From positions 1 through 52,271 of the forward strand of contig JADCJL010000153.1 of the NCBI GenBank assembly GCA_020247055.1: 52,271 nucleotides of DNA, written 5' to 3'. A model generated the notes under the pieces. That model was not told the origin of the DNA. It ran no database searches and saw only the letters and a program-made list of their open reading frames with translations. Both the position numbers and the translations under genes were made by a program. The stretch is from Acidobacteriaceae bacterium. Its GTDB lineage: Bacteria > Acidobacteriota > Terriglobia > Bryobacterales > Bryobacteraceae. Positions 17,954 through 27,067 of the stretch are shown here, piece by piece. The number at the start of each line of letters is the position of its first letter. Positions within the stretch are counted from its first letter, which is position 1.

Positions 17954-17977
17954 AGGGTTTAACGATAGGGTTTAACG
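17952..17977 (-). repeat. Perfect tandem 13-base repeat at the DUF481 start
   Basis: CGTTAAACCCTAT is repeated twice head to tail on the minus strand, with a partial third copy upstream (CCGTTAAACC overlap). The last copy includes AT of the start codon. It lies in the 76-base region shared with the divergent oxidoreductase gene and could be an operator or a recent slippage product. Confidence 0.75.
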
Positions 17978-18029
17978 GTTAAAAATCAGTATCCCAGACC
18001 GGGGTGGGAGTCGTGACATAATCTCTCGT

Positions 18030-19148
18030 ATGAGCTCAGAAACCAGGCGTAATTTTGTGAAAGCCGCGGCCGCGTTCACGATTGTCAGCCCGCAGGCGGT
18101 GCGGGGATCGCAGGCGAATTCGGCGATGACACTCGGATTGATTGGCTGCGGGAACCGGGGCATGTACGTCAGCGGGATTTTCGCCAAGAACGAGAACGCG
18201 CGGGTAGCCGGCTTCAACGATATCTACGAAGACCGCTTTCAGGCGGCGGCGCAGAAGTATTCGGGCGCGAAGCGGTACAACACTTATGACGAGATGCTGG
18301 CCGATCCTGGCATTGACGCGGTGTTGATCGCCACCCCGGCCTTTCTGCATCCGGAGCATTTTGAGCGGGCCGTGAAGGCGAAGAAGCACATTTTTTGTGA
18401 GAAGCCGGCGGGCGTGGACGCGCCCGGGGTGTTGCGGTTTTTGAAGGCGGCGCGGAGCGCGGATCCGACCAAGCGGATTTCGATGGACTATCAGCAGCGC
18501 TATGGGACGGAGTACCGGAAAGGGTATGCGCTGGTGAAGTCGGGCGAGTTGGGGCGGATCAGTCAGGTGCGGGCGGCGTGGATGGGCGGCGGGCCGCCGA
18601 TCAAGAAGGGGCATGATCCGAAAGAGGAGCGGATCCGGAACTGGTTCTTTTACCGGGAGCTTTCGGGCGATATGTTGATTGAGCAGGACTGCCACAACAT
18701 CGACGTTGTGAACTGGTTTATGGGGACGCATCCGGTGCGGGTTTCGGGCGTGGGTTCGCGGATGCAGCGGACGCAGATCGGCGACATCTACGACAATGTC
18801 TCGCTGAGCTATCAGTACGAAGACGGCACCATCTTCAGCTTCACGGCCAATCAGTTTGGCAACCCGGGGTGGACAGACGTTTCCGAGACCTTTGTGTGCG
18901 AGAAGGGCGTGGTGAACGTGTCGCGCAAAGGGGTGAAGATCTACCGGCCGGGTAAGCCGGTCGAAGAGACCGAAACCAAGTACGACATTACGCAGGACGG
19001 GGTGAACCAGTTTGTGGCCGGGGTACGTGCCGGACAGGTGGAGAACGCCGGGTTGTGGGGCGGGGAGAGTACGCTGTCGGCGGTGATGGGCTTGATGGCC
19101 TGCACCTCGGGCCAGCCGATGACTTGGGAGAAGGTGAATCAGGTCTAG
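18030..19148 (+). CDS. Gfo/Idh/MocA-family oxidoreductase with Tat-type leader
   Basis: 372 aa. The leader ETRRNFVKAAAAF is twin-arginine type. The Rossmann loop is GLIGCGNRGMY (about residues 35-45), followed by ATPAFLHPEH and CEKPAGVD, where Lys is the conserved active-site residue. The catalytic-domain segment EQDCHNIDVVNW supplies the family's conserved His. Oxidoreductases of this kind act on sugars or cyclitols in the periplasm; substrate unknown. The downstream acyltransferase-like gene begins 36 bases after the stop, so the two may be co-transcribed. Divergent from DUF481. Confidence 0.94.
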   Translation: MSSETRRNFVKAAAAFTIVSPQAVRGSQANSAMTLGLIGCGNRGMYVSGIFAKNENARVAGFNDIYEDRFQAAAQKYSGAKRYNTYDEMLADPGIDAVLIATPAFLHPEHFERAVKAKKHIFCEKPAGVDAPGVLRFLKAARSADPTKRISMDYQQRYGTEYRKGYALVKSGELGRISQVRAAWMGGGPPIKKGHDPKEERIRNWFFYRELSGDMLIEQDCHNIDVVNWFMGTHPVRVSGVGSRMQRTQIGDIYDNVSLSYQYEDGTIFSFTANQFGNPGWTDVSETFVCEKGVVNVSRKGVKIYRPGKPVEETETKYDITQDGVNQFVAGVRAGQVENAGLWGGESTLSAVMGLMACTSGQPMTWEKVNQV

Positions 19149-19184
19149 CCCCGGCGCGGGCGAAGCTGATTCTACAATGGGAGT

Positions 19185-20219
19185 TTGCAGAACAGGCTGC
19201 TCTCTCTCGACTCGTTTCGCGGATTGATCATGGCGTTCATGGTGCTGGTGAATACCCCCGGCACCGGAGCGCATGTTTATCCGCCGCTGCGGCACGCCGA
19301 ATGGCACGGTTGGACGCCGACCGATGTGGTGTTTCCCTCGTTCGTGTGGATCGTAGGCGTAGCGATTACGCTGGCGCGGCGGCCGACGATGGGGAAGACG
19401 CTGCGGCGGGGGGCGGTGCTGTTCGGGTTGGGGTTGCTCGTGTATCTGTATCCGCACTTCGATTTTTCGACGGCGCGGATTCTGGGTGTGCTGCAGCGGA
19501 TTGCGATCTGTTACGTGGCGACGGTGGCGATCTACCTTGGGACGGGGGTGCGCGGGCAGATCCTATGGACCGTGGGGCTGTTGGCGGGCTACTGGGTTTT
19601 GATGGTGGTGGGCGGGGACGGGCGGTTTGACGTTGAAGGGAACTTTGCCCACACGGTGGACCGGATGGTGCTGGGGGTGCATAACTACGCCAACACGAAG
19701 ACGTGGGATCCGGAGGGGATTGTCAGCACGATTCCGGCGATTGCGACGTGTTTGCTGGGGGTGCTGGCCGGGCAGGTGCTGGCGCGGAAGGAGGAGTTGG
19801 CGCGGCGGTGTACGTGGCTGTTCCTGACGGGGAATCTGCTGCTGGCGGCGGCGCTGGTGCTGGATCACTGGTTGCCGGTGAACAAGCAGCTGTGGACGAG
19901 TTCGTTCACCTTGCTGATGGCGGGGCTCGACTTTGTGATGCTGGCGATGATGGTGTGGCTGGTGGATGAGTACAAGGTGCGGCGGCCATTTGCGCCGTTT
20001 GTGATTCTGGGGCGGAACGCGATTGCGGTGTACATGGCTTCCGAGCTGATTGATATTTCCCTGCATGCGCTGGGATGGCGCGTGCCGCTTTATGAGAGCT
20101 TGTTTGCGCCGCTGGCATCGCCGATGAATGCTTCGCTGCTGTATGCGGTGGCTTATGTGTTGGTGAATTTCCTGATCGCGTGGGGGCTGCACCGGCGCGG
20201 CTGGTACCTGAGGGCATAA
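19185..20219 (+). CDS. HGSNAT/DUF5009-like membrane acyltransferase
   Basis: 344 aa with about ten membrane segments. It opens with RLLSLDSFRGLIMAFMVLVN, followed by HAEWHGWTPTDVVFPSFVW; this pair typifies bacterial relatives of heparan-alpha-glucosaminide N-acetyltransferase, where the His-rich loop is thought to carry the acetyl group across the membrane. Loops at the C-terminal half contain GRNAIAVYMASE, also a family feature. It may acetylate or otherwise modify an envelope sugar. The start is taken as TTG 19185 because it gives the canonical N-terminus; a better-placed ATG at 19177 is out of frame. It ends two bases before the AAA ATPase start. Confidence 0.85.
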   Translation: MQNRLLSLDSFRGLIMAFMVLVNTPGTGAHVYPPLRHAEWHGWTPTDVVFPSFVWIVGVAITLARRPTMGKTLRRGAVLFGLGLLVYLYPHFDFSTARILGVLQRIAICYVATVAIYLGTGVRGQILWTVGLLAGYWVLMVVGGDGRFDVEGNFAHTVDRMVLGVHNYANTKTWDPEGIVSTIPAIATCLLGVLAGQVLARKEELARRCTWLFLTGNLLLAAALVLDHWLPVNKQLWTSSFTLLMAGLDFVMLAMMVWLVDEYKVRRPFAPFVILGRNAIAVYMASELIDISLHALGWRVPLYESLFAPLASPMNASLLYAVAYVLVNFLIAWGLHRRGWYLRA

Positions 20220-20221
20220 CG

Positions 20222-21829
20222 ATGGGAAGCTGCGGCGCGACATTGGCGGGGGGACGGTCGGCGGCGATTGGCCGGGGCGAGAGTTTGGTGGAGTTCTGCT
20301 TCGACCATTTCGAGATGCGGTCGGAGAAGAACCGGGACGCGGTGTTTGTGCTGCACGCGGTGGGGGTGGACGAGGAGGGGCGGACGGCGGCGTTTGCGTT
20401 GCTGCACGTGGACGGGGTGGCGCAGTACTTTACGGCGCGGTGGGGGCGGAGCGGGGTGGGTTCGCACCACTTCGGGCCGATTCCGGTGCCGGTGGAGGAG
20501 GACGAGCGGCCGGGGATCATGGTGTACGGTTCGCGAGCGTGCACGTTTACCTGGCGGAGCCATCAGTGGGAGATTACGGGGGTGCAGAGTGCGCCGCAGT
20601 TTGAGTTTCCGGCGCTCGAGGGGGAGACGCTGGTGGAGCCGTGGAACCTGCGGAACGCGTGGGCGCTGCGGGACGGGCGGCCGGTGTGCGATGTGGATGA
20701 GCTGGCCGATGGCGAGCACGGGGAGCTGACCAAGGATCCGGAATCGGCCGAGTCGTACCGGGTGCGGTTCGGGGGGCGGATCTGGCGGCGGTGGCGGCAC
20801 CGGCACACGGGCAAGCAGTCGGTGGAGTTGTTGGCGTTTGACATTGCCGCGGCCGAGATTGAGGCTTCGCTCGAGGAGGTCTGGAGCGAGATTGGGGGGC
20901 AGGAGGAGGCAAAGCGGGAGCTGGTGCGGGCGATTCAGTGGCCGGTGCTGTACCCGGAGCTGTTCATGCTGTTCAAGCGGCGGCGGTCGCGCGGGGTGCT
21001 GCTGTACGGGCCGCCGGGATGCGGCAAGACGCTGCTGGGGAAGGCCGTGGTGAAGCTGCTGGCGGCGCTGTACCGGCGGAAGGCCGACGACGGGGGCTTT
21101 CAGTATGTGAAGGGGCATCAGTTGCTCGATCAGTATGTCGGCAACTCGGAGAAGGGCGTGAAGGCGCTGTTTGACCGGGCGCGGCGCTGGAAGGAGGACA
21201 AGGGCTACCCGGCCGTGCTGTTCTTCGACGAGGCCGATGCGTTGTTTAAACGGCGGCCGCAGGGCGACGCGAGTTTTACGCTCGTGCCGGCGCTGCTGGC
21301 CGAGATGGATGGCATGGACGAGAGCGGCGCGTTTCTGATTCTGGCGACGAACCGGCCCGACGCGCTGGACCTGGCCGTGACGCGCCCGGGGCGCGTGGAC
21401 CGGAAGATCCGCATCACGCGGCCGGACGAGAGCGGCTGCGAGCGGATTTTCGCGATTCATCTGGACGGGGTGTTTCTGGCCGAGGGGCTGACGCGGGAGG
21501 GGCTGAGCGCGGCGGCGGCGCGGGAGCTGTTTTCGACGGCGCACCGGTTGTACGACGTTGAGTGGGAGGACGGCACGCAGGAGGGGTTTTTGCTGAAGGA
21601 CCTGGCGAGCGGGGCGCTCGTGCAGAACATTGTCGACCGGGCGACGGCGAACAAGATGGAGCACTGCATTGAGAACGGGGTGCGGGAGGGTCTGGACGTG
21701 GCGGACCTGGCCAGGGCGATTGATGAGGTGCAGGCCGAGCAGCTGCTGTCGAACCATACCGAAGAGGTGGCGGAGTTTGCCGAGAGCCGGCGGCGGCGCA
21801 TCGCCGATGTGCGGAAGGCGGGGCTATAG
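20222..21829 (+). CDS. ARC/Mpa-like AAA+ ATPase with unusual N-terminal domain
   Basis: 535 aa. Walker A is GPPGCGKT (263-270), Walker B FFDEAD (334-339), and the arginine-finger region RPGR lies at 388-391. The ATPase module from GVLLYGPPGCGKT to the end follows the layout of ARC/Mpa proteasome-associated ATPases, including YDVEWEDGT and FLLKDLASGALVQNIVDRA (about 444-474), a hallmark of that family. What differs: residues 1-215 show no coiled coil and no clear OB domains, and the C-terminus (RKAGL) has no proteasome-docking HbYX tail. No 20S subunit, Pup or ligase gene is near. It may act as an unfoldase or remodelling motor. SD GAGGG precedes ATG 20222. Confidence 0.82.
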   Translation: MGSCGATLAGGRSAAIGRGESLVEFCFDHFEMRSEKNRDAVFVLHAVGVDEEGRTAAFALLHVDGVAQYFTARWGRSGVGSHHFGPIPVPVEEDERPGIMVYGSRACTFTWRSHQWEITGVQSAPQFEFPALEGETLVEPWNLRNAWALRDGRPVCDVDELADGEHGELTKDPESAESYRVRFGGRIWRRWRHRHTGKQSVELLAFDIAAAEIEASLEEVWSEIGGQEEAKRELVRAIQWPVLYPELFMLFKRRRSRGVLLYGPPGCGKTLLGKAVVKLLAALYRRKADDGGFQYVKGHQLLDQYVGNSEKGVKALFDRARRWKEDKGYPAVLFFDEADALFKRRPQGDASFTLVPALLAEMDGMDESGAFLILATNRPDALDLAVTRPGRVDRKIRITRPDESGCERIFAIHLDGVFLAEGLTREGLSAAAARELFSTAHRLYDVEWEDGTQEGFLLKDLASGALVQNIVDRATANKMEHCIENGVREGLDVADLARAIDEVQAEQLLSNHTEEVAEFAESRRRRIADVRKAGL

Positions 21830-21839
21830 GGAGCAAGCG

Positions 21840-23261
21840 ATGGCGAAGATCTTGATGGTGGCAAGCGAGGTGGCTCCGTTTGTGAAGACGGGGGGCTTGG
21901 CGGATGTGATGGGTTCGCTGCCGGCGGCGCTCGCGCGGGCGGGCGAGACGGTGACGGTGTTGATGCCGCGGTACCGGGGCGTGAACGGGGCGGATTTTCG
22001 GCGGGTGCGCGAGGATCTGCCCGTTTGGTTGAATGGCTTCCGGCACCGGGTGAACATTGACGGCTGTGACCGCGAGGGCGTAGCGTATCGTTTCGTGGAT
22101 GCGCCGTGGTTTTATGACCGCGAAGGTATCTATTCGTCTGGCGGCAAGGATTGGGGGGACAACCATATTCGCTACGCCATTCTGTGTCTGGCGGCGCTGG
22201 CCATGGCGCAGGAGCTGGAGATGCCGGACGTCTTCCACGTCCATGACTGGCAGGGGGCGCTGCTGCCGGTTTATCAGCGATCCTGGTTTGCGGGCGATGC
22301 GCGGTTGCAGCAGGTGAAGACGCTGCTGACGATCCATAATCTCGGCTACCAGGGGCGGTTCGGGGCGGCGGCGATGGGAGAGTTGGGCCTGGACCAGAAG
22401 CTGTTTCATGCCGGGGCGCTTGAGTACTACGGTGATGTGAACCTGCTGAAGGGGGGGCTGGTGATGAGCGACTGGCTGACGACGGTGAGCCCGCGCTATG
22501 CCCAGGAGATTCAGACGGCCGAGTACGGGTTTGGCCTGGAGGGGCTGCTGCGCGAGCGCGCGGGGAGCTTGACCGGGATTTTGAACGGGGTCGACTACCG
22601 GGAGTGGGACCCGGCGACGGACCACTATCTGCCGGCGAACTACACGCCGGAGGATCTGCGGGGTAAGCGGGAGTGCAAGCGGTATCTGGTGGAGTATTTC
22701 GGGCTGCCGCCGGAGGCGATGGAGCGGCCGCTACTGGGGATTGTGTCGCGGTTTGCCGAACAGAAGGGCTTTGATCTGATTGAGCAGATTGCCGGGGCGC
22801 TGGCGGATGAGCCGATGTCGCTGGTGGTGCTGGGATCGGGCAATCCGCATTGGGAGCAGATGTTCCGGAACCTGACGAACTGGCGGCCGGACAAGTTTGC
22901 CAATTGGATTGGGTTTTCAAACGAAATGGCGCACCGGATCGAGGCGGGCGCGGACATTTTTCTGATGCCGAGCCGGTATGAGCCGTGCGGGCTGAACCAG
23001 ATCTACAGCTTAAAGTACGGCACGCCGCCGGTGGTTCGCGCCACGGGGGGCCTGGATGATACCATCGACGGAGAGACCGGATTTAAGTTTTGGGAGTATC
23101 ACCCCGAGGCGCTTTTGCAGGGCGTGCGGTATGCCATCGAGCGCTGGTACGACCGGGACAGTTGGCAGGGGCGGATGCGGCGCGGGATGGCGAAAGACTT
23201 TTCGTGGGACCGCTCGGCCGGCGACTATCAGCGGCTCTACCGGCAGCTGCTCGAAGGCTGA
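21840..23261 (+). CDS. glgA: Glycogen synthase (ADP-glucose), GT5
   Basis: 473 aa, close to the usual 470-480. The N-terminal motif KTGGLADV (Lys16) binds ADP-glucose phosphate. DVFHVHDWQGALLPVY, the TIHNLGYQG segment, LNGVDYREWDP and the C-terminal domain SRYEPCGLNQIYSLKYGT with the conserved Glu are all present. It transfers glucose from ADP-glucose to the non-reducing end of a growing glucan in the cytoplasm. The ATG at 21840 has GGGAG upstream, ten bases after the AAA ATPase stop, so co-transcription is likely. No other glg genes are in the window. Confidence 0.97.
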   Translation: MAKILMVASEVAPFVKTGGLADVMGSLPAALARAGETVTVLMPRYRGVNGADFRRVREDLPVWLNGFRHRVNIDGCDREGVAYRFVDAPWFYDREGIYSSGGKDWGDNHIRYAILCLAALAMAQELEMPDVFHVHDWQGALLPVYQRSWFAGDARLQQVKTLLTIHNLGYQGRFGAAAMGELGLDQKLFHAGALEYYGDVNLLKGGLVMSDWLTTVSPRYAQEIQTAEYGFGLEGLLRERAGSLTGILNGVDYREWDPATDHYLPANYTPEDLRGKRECKRYLVEYFGLPPEAMERPLLGIVSRFAEQKGFDLIEQIAGALADEPMSLVVLGSGNPHWEQMFRNLTNWRPDKFANWIGFSNEMAHRIEAGADIFLMPSRYEPCGLNQIYSLKYGTPPVVRATGGLDDTIDGETGFKFWEYHPEALLQGVRYAIERWYDRDSWQGRMRRGMAKDFSWDRSAGDYQRLYRQLLEG

Positions 23262-23305
23262 ATCTTTTTTGCGGGCCGGGACATCCATAATTCTGGAGAA
23301 TAGCA

Positions 23306-23635
23306 ATGGCAGGACAAAACACACTTACCTTCACTGACGGCGCCTGGGACACCGAGGTGTTAAAATCGGACCAGCCCGTGCTGGTGGATTTTTGGGCCGA
23401 ATGGTGCGGCCCGTGCCGCATGCTGGCGCCGACGATTGATGCCTTGGCGGCTGATTATGAGGGGCGCGTGAAGGTGGGCAAACTGAACGTGGACCAGAAC
23501 GGGGGCGCGACGATGCGCTACGGCATCCGGGGCATTCCGGCGCTGATCCTGTTCAAGGACGGCCAGGTGGTGGCTCAGAAGGTGGGCGCCGTTTCGAAGG
23601 GTGAAATTGCGGCCATGCTCGACGCCGCGCTGTAA
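23306..23635 (+). CDS. trxA: Thioredoxin
   Basis: 109 aa, a single classical thioredoxin fold with the redox site WCGPC (Cys34, Cys37), buried Asp (VLVDFWAEW) and cis-Pro in [11 protein letters not shown]. No signal peptide, so it acts in the cytoplasm as a protein disulfide reductant. GGAG stands nine bases before the ATG. It lies 44 bases downstream of glgA and is followed by a terminator. Confidence 0.98.
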   Translation: MAGQNTLTFTDGAWDTEVLKSDQPVLVDFWAEWCGPCRMLAPTIDALAADYEGRVKVGKLNVDQNGGATMRYGIRGIPALILFKDGQVVAQKVGAVSKGEIAAMLDAAL

Positions 23636-23665
23636 CGAGTTTCCGTAGGCTAATCCCGCAAGCCG

Positions 23666-23705
23666 AAAACGGCCCCGATGGAGTGATCCATGCGGGGTCG
23701 TTTTT
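23666..23705. terminator. Probable bidirectional terminator
   Basis: AAAACGGCCCCG-ATGGA pairs with TCCATGCGGGGTCGTTTT, with one bulge and one G-U pair, and ends in a T5 run on the plus strand and an A-run on the left for the minus strand. It separates convergent trxA and the S41 protease gene and slightly overlaps the latter's stop. Confidence 0.8.
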
Positions 23706-25176
23706 ATTTCGCGGGCGGGGAGGTGAGGGTCGCGAGGGCGGCGACGATCCAGGGTTCGCGCTCGGCCTCCACCTTGTCGCCCTCCTCGACGCCGAGGCTA
23801 AGGTTGATGATCTCCTGGCGGAGGCGGTGTTCGATCCAGTCCGAGCTGGCGAACCACTCGGCGATGCCGGGCTGGATGTTGTTCTGGCTGAGCCAGGAGC
23901 GGAAGCGGTCGAGCAGCGGCTTGGGCAGCCGCCAGCCGGGGGTGATGGCGGGCCGTTCGGCGCGCAGATACTCGGTGCCGAAGGCGGCGTAGGCGCCGGA
24001 GGCGTCGAGAACCATTTCGAGGCGCTTATAGGGGGGCGGGGTGACGGCTTGATCGGGATCGATGCCACCGCCGCCGCGGACGATGCGGCCGGCGTCGGTT
24101 TTGTACTCCTGGCGGGGGGCGGAGGTGACGTGCTCGAGCTGCATGTCGACGAGCGGCTTCTGAATGCTGCGGCCGCTGGGGGTGTAGTAGAGGGCCATGG
24201 TGAGGGCGAGGCCCGTTGATTGGGAGATGGGCAGGACGTTCTGGACGAGTCCTTTGCCGAAAGTGGGTTCGCCGAGGATGGTGGCGCGGTCGTGGTCCTG
24301 GAGGGCGCCGGCGACGATCTCGGAGGCGCTGGCGCTCTTGGCGTTGACGAGTACAGCGAGGCGGAAGCGGTAGGGTTTGGCGGTGGCGGGCACCTTCTCT
24401 TCGCCGTTCATGCGGCGGCCGCGGGCGCTGAGGATGGTCTGGCCGGGGTTGAGGAAGAGCGAGGCGGTGTCGATGGCGCTGGCGACGACGCCGCCGGGGT
24501 TGTTGCGGAGGTCGAGGACGAGGCCGGCGAGGCCGTGGCCGCCGAGTTTTTCGATGCCGGCCTGGATATCCTTGGCGGTTTTGTCGTCGAAGCTGGAGAC
24601 GCGGAGGTAGCCGTAGCCGGGTTCAAGGAGAAACGCCCGTTCGACGGAGCTGGACTGCATCTCCTCGGGGATGAGGGTGAACTGGATGGGCCGGGCGTTG
24701 CCGGGCTTGCGGACGTAGACGGTGGCGGGGGCCTGGCGGGCCTGGCTGAGCACCTGGGTGAGCTGTTCGGTGGTGAGGGGGCCGAGGGCGATATTGTTGA
24801 TGGCGAGGATCTCATCGCCGGCCGAGATGCCGGCTTTGGCGAGCGGGGCGCCGGGGATGGCCTGCAGCACCTGAACACGGCCGGGAAGGATGCTGACGAC
24901 GCTACCGAAGCCTTTCGATTCGCTGCGCTGCATGCGCTTGAGCTGGTCGAACTGGCCGGGATCGAGAAAGACGGAATGGGGATCGAGGCGGCGGAGCAGG
25001 CCCGGGATGATGCCTTCGTAGAAGAGGCGGGTGGAGTCGACCGGGTCGGCGTGGTTTTCGCGGGCGATGGCGTAGACGTCGAGGATCTTCCTGACGGAGG
25101 CTTCGAGGGCGTCCGGTTCCTGGGCCGGCAGCAGGCTGATAGAGAGAAGGGCCAGGAGGAGACAGCGGGGCATCAT
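23704..25176 (-). CDS. Carboxyl-terminal processing protease (S41, CtpA/Prc family)
   Basis: 490 aa with a signal peptide (MMPRCLLLALLSISLLPA). A PDZ domain spans about residues 85-165 (GFGSVVSILPG, GISAGDEILAINN). The catalytic core carries LDLRNNPGG and SASASEIVAGAL; by spacing to E. coli Prc the nucleophile is Ser283, with Lys308 (GEPTFGKG) and Gln312 completing the site. It should degrade or trim envelope proteins. The start overlaps the ddl stop by four bases (ATGA); it is the last gene of the long minus-strand run. Confidence 0.95.
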   Translation of the reverse strand: MMPRCLLLALLSISLLPAQEPDALEASVRKILDVYAIARENHADPVDSTRLFYEGIIPGLLRRLDPHSVFLDPGQFDQLKRMQRSESKGFGSVVSILPGRVQVLQAIPGAPLAKAGISAGDEILAINNIALGPLTTEQLTQVLSQARQAPATVYVRKPGNARPIQFTLIPEEMQSSSVERAFLLEPGYGYLRVSSFDDKTAKDIQAGIEKLGGHGLAGLVLDLRNNPGGVVASAIDTASLFLNPGQTILSARGRRMNGEEKVPATAKPYRFRLAVLVNAKSASASEIVAGALQDHDRATILGEPTFGKGLVQNVLPISQSTGLALTMALYYTPSGRSIQKPLVDMQLEHVTSAPRQEYKTDAGRIVRGGGGIDPDQAVTPPPYKRLEMVLDASGAYAAFGTEYLRAERPAITPGWRLPKPLLDRFRSWLSQNNIQPGIAEWFASSDWIEHRLRQEIINLSLGVEEGDKVEAEREPWIVAALATLTSPPAK

Positions 25177-26153
25177 CGGGTGAACCGGGTAGCTTTTTTG
25201 CGCTCGTGGCGGGCGAGCGCGAGTTGGATGAGCTCTTCGACGAGGGCGTTGAGCGGCACGCCGCTATGCTCCCACATTTTCGGGTACATGCTGATGGAGG
25301 TAAAGCCGGGGATGGTGTTGATCTCGTTGAGGTAGAGACGGCCGGTGGAGGCCTCCATGAGAAAGTCGACGCGGCTCATGCCTTCACAGTTGCAGGCGCG
25401 ATAGGCGGCGACGGCGAGGCGCTGGAGTTCGGCGGTGGTGACGGGGTCGAGCGCGGCGGGGAGTTCGGTTTTGGCCGCGTCGAGCAGGTACTTGTCTTCG
25501 TAGTCGTAGAATTCGCGGGAGGGGAGGATTTCGCAGGGGACCGAGGCGCGGGCGTCTTCGTAGTTGCCGAGGACGGCGCATTCGAGTTCGCGGCCGACGA
25601 TGGTGCGTTCGATGAGAATTTTCCAATCGTAGTGGGCGGCGAATTCGAGGGCGGCGACCAGTTCGGCGTGGTCGTGCGCCTTCGAGATGCCGACGGAGCT
25701 ACCGAGGTTGGCGGGTTTGACGAAGACCGGGTAGGCGAAAGCCGCTTCCACGGCGTAGGGATCGAGCGCGCCGCGGTACTGAGTGACGTACTCGGTAACG
25801 GGCAGGCCGCGTTCGGCGCAGACGCGTTTGAGCAGCTCCTTGTCCATGGCCACGGCCGAGGCCATGACGCCGGGGCCGACGTAGGGGAGGTCGGCGAGTT
25901 CGAGCAGGCCCTGCACGGTGCCGTCTTCACCGAAGGTGCCGTGGAGGACCGGGAAGACGACGTCGATGCCGGGGTTGGCGCCGGGGGCGGGGAGGATGGG
26001 CGCGGGGCTCCATTGGCCTTCGCGCGAGATGAGGTAGGGGATGACCTCGTGGCCGTTGGCGGCGAGCGCCGCGGAGACGGACCGGGCCGAGCGGAGCGAG
26101 ATTTCATGTTCGCCGCTGCGGCCGCCCTCAAGAACTGCAACACGCATTTTCAC
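25173..26153 (-). CDS. ddl: D-alanine--D-alanine ligase
   Basis: 326 aa ATP-grasp enzyme. Motifs: EGGRSGEHEISLRSA near the N-terminus, PVLHGTFGEDGTVQGLLE, the KPANLGSSVGISK loop, and a C-terminal SRVDFLM...NEINTIPGFTSISMYPKMW that holds Mg ligands and the second D-Ala site. It joins two D-alanines for peptidoglycan precursors. The sequence after GVGPGVMASAVAMDK is the normal type; no D-lactate or D-Ser specific feature is obvious. GTG 26151-26153 overlaps the arginase stop as GTGA, supporting it over ATG two codons inside. Confidence 0.97.
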   Translation of the reverse strand: MKMRVAVLEGGRSGEHEISLRSARSVSAALAANGHEVIPYLISREGQWSPAPILPAPGANPGIDVVFPVLHGTFGEDGTVQGLLELADLPYVGPGVMASAVAMDKELLKRVCAERGLPVTEYVTQYRGALDPYAVEAAFAYPVFVKPANLGSSVGISKAHDHAELVAALEFAAHYDWKILIERTIVGRELECAVLGNYEDARASVPCEILPSREFYDYEDKYLLDAAKTELPAALDPVTTAELQRLAVAAYRACNCEGMSRVDFLMEASTGRLYLNEINTIPGFTSISMYPKMWEHSGVPLNALVEELIQLALARHERKKATRFTR

Positions 26154-27067
26154 AGAATCTTTTTTCCTAGAGCCGAGGTGAGGACTTCGACGGCGAGGTC
26201 GGCGGTGCGGTTAGCGACGTCGAGCACGGGGTTGACCTCGACCACTTCGAGGCTGACGAGTTTGCCGGAGTCGGCGAGGATCTCCATGGCGAGGTGCATT
26301 TCGCGATAGCTGAGCCCGCCGCGGACGGGGGTGCCGACGCCGGGGGCTTCGGCGGGGTCGATGGAGTCCATGTCGAAGCTGAGATGGATGCCGGCGGTGC
26401 CGGCGCTGGCGAGGGCGATGGCTTCCTGCATGATGGCGGGCATGCCGCGTTCATCGATGTCGCGCATGGTGAAGGCGCGGACGCCGGTGGCCTTGACGTG
26501 GCGGGCTTCGAGGGGGTCGACGTCGCGGAGGCCGATGAGGGCGACGTTGCGCGGGTCGACTTTGGGCGAGAAGCCGCACAGAGTGACGAGTTCGGCGGGG
26601 CCGTCGCCGGTGAGGCAGGCGAGCGGCATGCCGTGGACGTTGCCACTGGGCGTCGTAGCCGGGGTGTTCATGTCGGCATGGGCGTCCATCCAGATGACGC
26701 CAATGGCTTCGTTTCGTTGTGCGAAGTGTTGCGCGACGCCGCTGACGGAGCCGGCTGCGATGGAGTGGTCGCCGCCGAGGATGAGGGGCAGTTTCTGTTC
26801 GTCGAGCGCGGCGGAGACGAGGTGGGCGAGACGGCCGCAGACGGCGGTGATCTCGGGCAGATGATGGGAGTCGGCCGGGCCGGCCGGGATGGCTTCGGCC
26901 TGCTCGACGGGAACGTTGCCGCGGTCTTCGACGGTGTAGCCGAGGGCGGCCAGGCGACGGCCGAGGCCGGCGACACGGATGGCGGACGGGCCCATGTCGA
27001 CGCCGCGGCGGCCGGCGCCGAGATCGACCGGCGCTCCGATGATGGCAATGGTGGACTTGGCGTGCAA
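26150..27067 (-). CDS. rocF: Arginase
   Basis: 305 aa ureohydrolase. The two-manganese site can be placed in full: His101 (GGDHS), Asp128, His130 and Asp132 (DAHAD), and Asp232/Asp234 (SFDMDSIDP). The N-terminus GAPVDLGAGRRGVDMGP and the length fit arginase rather than agmatinase. It hydrolyses arginine to ornithine and urea. The start is TTG directly after the asnS stop; no better start exists before residue 25. proC at 41291-42139 could use downstream P5C, though it is far away. Confidence 0.93.
   Translation of the reverse strand: MHAKSTIAIIGAPVDLGAGRRGVDMGPSAIRVAGLGRRLAALGYTVEDRGNVPVEQAEAIPAGPADSHHLPEITAVCGRLAHLVSAALDEQKLPLILGGDHSIAAGSVSGVAQHFAQRNEAIGVIWMDAHADMNTPATTPSGNVHGMPLACLTGDGPAELVTLCGFSPKVDPRNVALIGLRDVDPLEARHVKATGVRAFTMRDIDERGMPAIMQEAIALASAGTAGIHLSFDMDSIDPAEAPGVGTPVRGGLSYREMHLAMEILADSGKLVSLEVVEVNPVLDVANRTADLAVEVLTSALGKKIL

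Noticed and set aside
21630-21839. Longer glycogen synthase start inside the AAA ATPase gene
   Set aside because: The first 70 residues of that frame are Arg/Trp/Ser-rich out-of-frame text; MAKILMVASE at 21840 is the family N-terminus.
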